From contig CAXTVQ010000037.1 of NCBI GenBank assembly GCA_964247705.1, positions 1-44,497 on the forward strand: a stretch of 44,497 bases of DNA. The letters are read 5' to 3'. The position numbers and the translations under genes are program-made. The notes beneath the pieces are model-generated. The model was not told the DNA's origin. It was given only the letters and a program-made list of their open reading frames with translations, and searched no databases. Positions 39,598-44,497 of the stretch are shown here, piece by piece. Origin of the DNA: LMUY01 sp964247705. Its GTDB lineage: Bacteria; Pseudomonadota; Alphaproteobacteria; Acetobacterales; Acetobacteraceae. Each line of letters begins with the position of its first letter. The first letter of the stretch is position 1.

Positions 39598-40821
39598 ATG
39601 GATTACGAGCAGTTCTTCCGCGACCAGATCGACACGCTGCGGCTGGATGGCAACTACCGGGTGTTTGCCGAGCTGCAACGCCGGGCCGGGCGGTTCCCCC
39701 GCGTGACGCATCGCGGCATGGGGCCGAATGCCGGCGAGGTGACTGTCTGGTGCTCGAACGACTACCTCGGCATGGGCCAGCACCCGGCGGTGATCGAAGC
39801 GATGCACGAGGCGCTCGACACCTGCGGCGCCGGGGCCGGGGGTACGCGCAACATCGCCGGCACCAATCATTTCCACGTGCTGCTCGAGGAAGAGCTGGCG
39901 GATTTGCACGGCAAGGAAGCGGCTCTGCTGTTCCAGTCCGGCTACATGTCCAATTGGGCGGCGCTCAGCACGCTCGCGTCCCGCCTGCCCGGCTGCGTGG
40001 TGCTGTCCGATGCCAGCAATCATGCGTCGATGATCGAAGGCATCCGGCATAGCCGTGCGCGGACCGTGATCTTCGAGCACAACGACCCCGAGGACCTCGA
40101 CCGCAAGCTGTCCACGCTGGCGCCCGACGCGCCGAAGCTGGTTGCGTTCGAGAGCGTGTACTCGATGGACGGCGACATGGCGCCGATCGCCGAAATCTGC
40201 GACGTGGCCGAGCGGCATGGCGCGATGACCTACCTGGACGAGGTGCACGCGGTCGGGCTGTACGGCCCGCGCGGCGGCGGGGTGGCCGAGCGCGAGGGCC
40301 TGATGGACCGGCTGACGGTGATCGAGGGCACGCTGGCCAAGGGGTATGGCGTGATCGGCGGCTACATCGCCGGGTCGTTCGCAATGTGCGATTTCATCCG
40401 CAGCTACGCCTCCGGCTTCATCTTCACGACGGCCCTGCCTCCGGCGATCGCGGCAGGCGCGCTGGCCAGCATCCGCTACCTGAAGGAAGACCGCAGCAGG
40501 AGCGCCGCCCAGATGCGGCAGGTGCACAAGCTGCGGGCCGCGCTGGACGAGGCGGGCGTGCCGCACTACGACAACCCGAGCCACATTGTGCCCGTAATGG
40601 TGGGCAACGCCACGCTCTGCAAGCAGATCAGCGACCAGTTGCTGGACCAGTACGGCATCTACGTGCAGCCGATCAATTACCCGACGGTGGCACGCGGCAC
40701 GGAGCGGTTGCGTATCACGCCCTCCCCGTTCCACACGGATGCGGACATCGCGCACCTCGTCGCGTCGCTCTCGGCGGTGTGGTCGGAGCGGTGCCTGGAA
40801 CGGGTGCAGCGGGCTGCGTAA
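39598..40821 (+). CDS. hemA: 5-aminolevulinate synthase
   Basis: A 407-residue PLP enzyme condensing glycine and succinyl-CoA to 5-aminolevulinate (C4/Shemin pathway), the first committed step to all tetrapyrroles. WCSNDYLGMGQHP (51-63), GAGAGGTRNIAGT, DEVHAVGLYG (214-223) and the PLP lysine Lys248 in GTLAKGYGVIGGY are present. This sits at the end of the bch-puh-acsF run. Upstream, AAAAGGGGGG and GAGGG provide the ribosome-binding site for the ATG at 39598. Purple bacteria often carry a second hemA elsewhere. Confidence 0.95.
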   Translation: MDYEQFFRDQIDTLRLDGNYRVFAELQRRAGRFPRVTHRGMGPNAGEVTVWCSNDYLGMGQHPAVIEAMHEALDTCGAGAGGTRNIAGTNHFHVLLEEELADLHGKEAALLFQSGYMSNWAALSTLASRLPGCVVLSDASNHASMIEGIRHSRARTVIFEHNDPEDLDRKLSTLAPDAPKLVAFESVYSMDGDMAPIAEICDVAERHGAMTYLDEVHAVGLYGPRGGGVAEREGLMDRLTVIEGTLAKGYGVIGGYIAGSFAMCDFIRSYASGFIFTTALPPAIAAGALASIRYLKEDRSRSAAQMRQVHKLRAALDEAGVPHYDNPSHIVPVMVGNATLCKQISDQLLDQYGIYVQPINYPTVARGTERLRITPSPFHTDADIAHLVASLSAVWSERCLERVQRAA

Positions 40822-40894
40822 CGAGACATGCGGGGCTGTGAACCAGTCCAGTGTGCCGAGCGTTGCGGCTTGGAATCAAGGGAGGTAGAGCGCC

Positions 40895-41161
40895 GTGAAC
40901 TACAACGACAAGACGTCTCGCCGTGGAATGATGAAGGCGGGGCTTGGGCTCGCGGCGGCCGCTGGGGTGGTGGCCGCTGGTACGGCCCGCGCACAGGATC
41001 AGAAGATCGAGCAGAACCTGGTGCAGTATCAGGAGATGCCAAAGGATGGGGCCGAATGCGACAAGTGCGTAAACTGGGTCGCGCCGAACGCCTGCAAGAT
41101 CGTTGCGGGCACGATCAATCCGAAGGGTTGGTGCGTGGCGTTCGCGCCGCAGGGCGGCTGA
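40895..41161 (+). CDS. hip: High-potential iron-sulfur protein (HiPIP)
   Basis: An 88-residue periplasmic electron carrier with one [4Fe-4S] cluster held by Cys55, Cys58, Cys67 and Cys80 (CDKC, PNACK, KGWC). A Tat signal (SRRGMMKAG, residues 8-16) and cleavage near AQA-type TARAQD are visible. HiPIPs reduce the photo-oxidised reaction centre in several purple bacteria. It has a GTG start at 40895 preceded by a very strong AAGGGAGGT site. Its position after hemA, where cytochrome c2-type genes sit in some clusters, supports a role in cyclic electron flow. Confidence 0.93.
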   Translation: MNYNDKTSRRGMMKAGLGLAAAAGVVAAGTARAQDQKIEQNLVQYQEMPKDGAECDKCVNWVAPNACKIVAGTINPKGWCVAFAPQGG

Positions 41162-41205
41162 TCGGCGCTGCAATCGGTAAGCCACGGGCATGATCGCGCT
41201 TGGAC

Positions 41206-42462
41206 TTACCGCTTCGGCGACGTTGTCACCGAGGCATGCCGGCGCATGAGGGTCACCATGATCAGCATAGCCGGCACCGCCGCGAAGATCGTAGCTCCGT
41301 AGAACGTTATCCAGCCGAGTGACTGGGCGAGGATACCGGACAGCCCTCCCACCGTGCGTAAGGGCAATGCCGCCAGCGAAGAGAGCAGTGCGTACTGGGT
41401 GGCCGTATAGCCAGGCGCACATAGGCTGGACAGGAAGGTGATGAACGCTGCGTCCGCCATCGCCTCGGCAAATGCCTCCAGCACGACCTTTGCCACGAGG
41501 ATCGTGGGGTCGCCGCCGGAATAGGCGAGTGCGAAATACAGTCCCATCGACGCCATCTGCACGAACCCAGTCAGAATCAGTGCGCGCCCTGTGCCCAGCT
41601 TGGCCACGAGGAAGCCACCCACGGCGGCGCCGGCCAGGCTTGCCGCCAGCGAGGGAACCCCGATTGCGAGGGCGACCTGGGCCCGGTCGAAGCCGAGCGA
41701 GCGATAAAACGGCGGCGCCATGGTGCCAGCCATTGCCTCACCCAGCTTGAACAGCAGGATGAACGCGAGCGTCGCCGCGGCGCGAGGCCGGGAAAGGAAT
41801 TCGACCAAGGGCACCCAAACGGCGTCATACAAGGTGGCCGCTATGCCCACCCGGCCACGCTGGAGCAGGGCTGCGGCCGGTGACGGGGCCAACAGGGTGA
41901 ACACCGGGCCGAGAGCGACGAGGGCGGCGACGCCGAGCAGGGCGCCGTGCCAGCCGAACCGGCCCGCCAACCCGATCGCAGAAGCGCCAGCCACCAGCAA
42001 GGCCGCGCGGTAACCCCAAATATAGGCGGCCAACGCTGCCCCTTGTGCACGCTCGGGGAACAGCTCGATCCGCCACGCGTCGATCGCAATGTCCTGGCTG
42101 GCGGACAGGAAGGCGACACAGGCGGCAACGGCGACCAGCGTGACGGGGTGTTCGGGGCTCGACAGGGCAAGGGTGGCGCAGGACAGGACGAGCAAGGGTT
42201 GGATTAGCATCAACCAGCCGCGTCGCTGGCCAAGTCGGCGCAACGCGAAGGGTGCGGGCACGCGGTCGAGGACGGGCGCCCAAAGGAACTTGAGGCTGTA
42301 GGAGATACCGATATTGGCTGTCAGGCCAATGACAGCGAGCGATGTGCCACCCTCACTGAGCCATTGCCGCAGGGTGAAGCCGGAAAGCGGCAACGGCAAC
42401 CCGGCGACGAAGCCAAGACCGGCCATGACGGCGAACGCACGGCGGGATGAATGCTTGTCCAA
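41206..42462 (-). CDS. AmpG-like major facilitator transporter
   Basis: A 418-residue, 12-helix MFS protein. SGFTLRQWLSEGG, SYSLKFLWAPVLDR (about 58-71), ASQDIAIDAWRIEL and GTMAPPFYRSLGFD match the AmpG muropeptide permease family, which imports anhydromuropeptides for cell-wall recycling. The start is uncertain: the TTG at 42462 keeps the whole first helix, while the ATG at 42426 would cut into it. The longer upstream frame shadows the next gene. It meets the HiPIP gene tail to tail with 44 bp between, where CGGTAAG (41175) and CTTACCG (41205) form a wide inverted repeat. Confidence 0.82.
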   Translation of the reverse strand: MDKHSSRRAFAVMAGLGFVAGLPLPLSGFTLRQWLSEGGTSLAVIGLTANIGISYSLKFLWAPVLDRVPAPFALRRLGQRRGWLMLIQPLLVLSCATLALSSPEHPVTLVAVAACVAFLSASQDIAIDAWRIELFPERAQGAALAAYIWGYRAALLVAGASAIGLAGRFGWHGALLGVAALVALGPVFTLLAPSPAAALLQRGRVGIAATLYDAVWVPLVEFLSRPRAAATLAFILLFKLGEAMAGTMAPPFYRSLGFDRAQVALAIGVPSLAASLAGAAVGGFLVAKLGTGRALILTGFVQMASMGLYFALAYSGGDPTILVAKVVLEAFAEAMADAAFITFLSSLCAPGYTATQYALLSSLAALPLRTVGGLSGILAQSLGWITFYGATIFAAVPAMLIMVTLMRRHASVTTSPKR

Positions 42463-42520
42463 CGACGAAGGCCCGGAAGTCTCCCTCCAGGCCTCGCCGC
42501 TCAGCGCTACTTCGTCAAGG

Positions 42521-42808
42521 CTACTTGCCGGGAGCGGTCGTCGATCCCGTCGTGGAGCTGTCCGCGGTCGGGGCCTGCGCTTGAGGGACTGGCGCGCCGG
42601 ACAGCGCTGGAACCGTCCCCGGGGAGGCTGAGCCCGGGCCAGACGTCGCGACTTGCCCCTGCGGCGTCCCGGCGCTCGGATCGCCAGCGCCGTTGCCGGA
42701 AGTGGTCGAAGTGCCGAGTGTTGTCGCATTCGACGATGGCGCACTCTGCGCGAACGCCGGGGCTGCGAAAGCCAGGAGCGCTGCCGTAGCGAGAATGACC
42801 GACTTCAT
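42521..42808 (-). CDS. Small secreted Ser/Thr/Pro/Gly-rich protein
   Basis: A 95-residue protein with a textbook signal peptide: MKSVILATAALLAFAAPAFAQ, with cleavage after AFA. The mature part is Ser, Thr, Gly and Pro-rich and probably disordered. A strong AGGAGG site lies 9 bases before the ATG. No family is recognised. It resembles in style, though not clearly in sequence, the secreted protein at 9927-10283. Confidence 0.75.
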   Translation of the reverse strand: MKSVILATAALLAFAAPAFAQSAPSSNATTLGTSTTSGNGAGDPSAGTPQGQVATSGPGSASPGTVPALSGAPVPQAQAPTADSSTTGSTTAPGK

Positions 42809-42823
42809 AACGAAACCTCCTCT

Positions 42824-42841
42824 ATGCAGCCTTCGCTGCAT
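42824..42841 (-). terminator. Perfect 7-bp hairpin between typA and the secreted-protein gene
   Basis: ATGCAGC-CTTC-GCTGCAT is a perfect inverted repeat with a 4-base loop. On the minus strand it lies just before the ribosome-binding site of the secreted-protein gene and about 40 bp after the typA stop. There is no T run, so it may be a weak typA terminator or a 5' leader hairpin. Confidence 0.35.
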
Positions 42842-42880
42842 GGTTGGAGGCACAACGAAGCTAACCCTTGACAGTTCCCA

Positions 42881-44497
42881 CTAAGCAGCGGCCGAGTCGT
42901 TCTGCCGGCCGGCCTTCTTGCGCTCGTGCGGGTCGAGGTGGCGCTTGCGCAGGCGAATTGCTGCGGGAGTCACCTCCACCAGTTCGTCATCCTCGATGTA
43001 GGATATCGCCTGTTCCAGTGACATCTTGCGCGGTGGAATCAGCAGCATCGCATCGTCCTTGCCGGAGGCGCGGACGTTGGTGAGCTTCTTCTCCTTGATC
43101 GGGTTCACATCCAGGTCGCTGTCCCGGGAATGCTCACCCAGGATCAAGCCCTCGTAAACCTTGTCGCCGGGGCTGACGAACAGCGTGCCACGCTCCTGTA
43201 GATACCACAGCGCGTAGTGGATCGCCTCGCCACCCTCGGTGGAGATCAACGAGCCATTGCGCCGGCCCTCCATGGCACCCGCCCAAGGACGGTAGCCGTC
43301 GAACAGTCGGTTCATGACGCCGCTGCCGCGCGTGTCGGTCAGGAACTCGCCGTGGTAGCCGATCAGGCCGCGTGCGGGGATGCTGAACGTTAGCCGCACC
43401 TTGCCGCCACCCGAGGGACGCATGTCCTGCATGACGCCCTTGCGCCGGCTCATCTTCTCGACGACGACGCCGGAATACGGCTCGTCCACGTCGATCAGCA
43501 CCTCCTCATAGGGCTCCTCGCGCTCCTTGGTCTCCGGATTGATCCGGGTCAGCACGCGGGGGCGGCCGATGGTGAGTTCGAAGCCCTCGCGGCGCATCGT
43601 CTCGATCAGCACGCCCAATTGGAGTTCGCCGCGGCCGGCGACCTCGAACGCCTCGCTCTCGTTGCTCTCGGTGATCTTGATCGCGACGTTGCCCTCGGAC
43701 TCGCGCAGCAGCCGGTCACGGATCTGGCGAGACGTGACCTTCTTGCCCTCGCGGCCACCAAGCGGGCCGTCATTGACGCGGAACGTCATGGCCAGGGTGG
43801 GCGGATCGATCGGGGTTGCATGCAGCGGTTCGGCCAGGTCCGATGATCCGACGGTGTCCGGCACCGTCGCATCCGTCAGCCCGGCGACGGCAATGATGTC
43901 GCCAGCAATCGCCTCTTCGACGGCAATGCGCTCGAGCCCGCGGAAGCTCATCAGCTTGGTCAAACGCCCGGTCTCGACGACGGAGCCGTCGGCGCGCAGC
44001 ACCTTCAGCGGCATGTTCAGCCGCGCCGTGCCCTGTTCGACGCGCCCGGTCAGCACCCGGCCAAGAAAGTTGTCGTAGTCCAGGATGGAGGCGACCATGC
44101 CGAACGGCAGGTCCGGGTTCAACGCCGGGGCCGGCACGTGGCGCAGCACCAGGTCGAACATTGGCCCGAGGTCCTTGCGGGCGCCTTCCAGCACCTCGTC
44201 CGCCCAGCCCTGGCGTCCGGACGCGTAAAGCATCGGGAAATCCAGTTGCTCGTCGGTGGCGCCGAGGGCGGCAAACAGGTCGAACACTTCGGTGTGGACC
44301 TCGTCGGCGCGGGCGTCCTGGCGATCCACCTTGTTCACGACCACGATGGGCTTAATGCCCTGGGCTAGCGCCTTGCCGACCACGAATTTGGTCTGCGGCA
44401 GCACGCCCTCGGCGGCGTCCACCAGCACGATAGCGCCGTCAACCATGTTCAGGATGCGCTCGACCTCTCCGCCGAAATCGGCGTGGCCGGGCGTGTC
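42881..44497 (-). CDS. typA: GTP-binding protein TypA/BipA (5' end beyond the window)
   Basis: A ribosome-associated translational GTPase. The visible 538 residues start inside the G domain at DTPGHADFGGEVERIL (G3), followed by NKVDRQDAR (G4). Domains II and III (EF-G-like beta barrel and alpha-beta fold) and the C-terminal TypA-specific domain follow. Segments YEEVLIDVDEPYSGVV, RGLIGYHGEFLTDTRG and DDELVEVTPAAIRLRKRHL are typical. Full length is about 605, so roughly 65 residues with the P-loop lie outside. It is linked to stress responses and ribosome assembly. Confidence 0.95.
   Translation of the reverse strand, partial: DTPGHADFGGEVERILNMVDGAIVLVDAAEGVLPQTKFVVGKALAQGIKPIVVVNKVDRQDARADEVHTEVFDLFAALGATDEQLDFPMLYASGRQGWADEVLEGARKDLGPMFDLVLRHVPAPALNPDLPFGMVASILDYDNFLGRVLTGRVEQGTARLNMPLKVLRADGSVVETGRLTKLMSFRGLERIAVEEAIAGDIIAVAGLTDATVPDTVGSSDLAEPLHATPIDPPTLAMTFRVNDGPLGGREGKKVTSRQIRDRLLRESEGNVAIKITESNESEAFEVAGRGELQLGVLIETMRREGFELTIGRPRVLTRINPETKEREEPYEEVLIDVDEPYSGVVVEKMSRRKGVMQDMRPSGGGKVRLTFSIPARGLIGYHGEFLTDTRGSGVMNRLFDGYRPWAGAMEGRRNGSLISTEGGEAIHYALWYLQERGTLFVSPGDKVYEGLILGEHSRDSDLDVNPIKEKKLTNVRASGKDDAMLLIPPRKMSLEQAISYIEDDELVEVTPAAIRLRKRHLDPHERKKAGRQNDSAAA

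Overview
The window is high-GC DNA from a purple phototrophic bacterium, most likely an alphaproteobacterium. The gene order of the photosynthesis cluster, a HiPIP electron carrier, an O2-dependent cyclase (AcsF) and a 5-aminolevulinate synthase of the succinyl-CoA/glycine type all point that way. An Acetobacteraceae-like host is my inference, not something the sequence proves.

Left part (1-18 kb) is general and accessory metabolism. It holds the start of ndk, protocatechuate 3,4-dioxygenase (pcaHG), the rRNA methyltransferase RlmI and a beta-carbonic anhydrase. A leftward operon follows for a membrane-bound, Tat-exported formate dehydrogenase (alpha, beta, gamma, FdhE, Sel1-repeat protein). 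Its catalytic subunit is a selenoprotein with an in-frame UGA and a visible SECIS hairpin. Then come a rightward assimilatory nitrite reductase unit (orf116-nirB-nirD) behind a structured leader, a soluble PAS-PAS chemoreceptor, a dehydrogenase/carboxymuconolactone-decarboxylase pair and a divergent metallo-beta-lactamase-fold lactonase.

Middle and right (18-41 kb) is a photosynthesis gene cluster. Leftward: ppaA/aerR, then ppsR-bchG-bch2-bchP-tspO-hemC, packed with overlaps or near-zero gaps. Rightward from a shared 245-bp control region: bchF-bchN-bchB-bchH-bchL-bchM-lhaA-puhA-puhB-puhC-orf97-acsF-[gap]-puhE-hemA, and then a HiPIP gene. Together these cover ALA synthesis (hemA), an early porphyrin step (hemC), Mg chelation (bchH), methylation (bchM), ring closure (acsF), dark protochlorophyllide reduction (bchLNB), C3-vinyl hydration (bchF), esterification and phytyl reduction (bchG, bchP), complex assembly (bch2, lhaA, puhB, puhC, puhE), the reaction-centre H subunit (puhA), a likely reaction-centre electron donor (HiPIP) and redox/light/B12-linked regulators (PpsR, PpaA). 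A run of 100 Ns at 38980-39079 hides the end of acsF and the beginning of puhE.

Right end (41-44.5 kb): an AmpG-like MFS transporter, a small secreted disordered protein and most of typA/bipA, all leftward.

No tRNA, rRNA, CRISPR array, transposase or integrase was recognised. The longest stretch without a called gene is 10284-10560 (277 bp), which holds the hairpin leader of the nir unit. The clearest points beyond routine annotation are the selenocysteine formate dehydrogenase, hemC and tspO inside a ppsR-headed bch operon, a PpsR without a cysteine in its DNA-binding domain, an unnamed 97-residue protein in the puh-acsF run, and the acsF/puhE gap.
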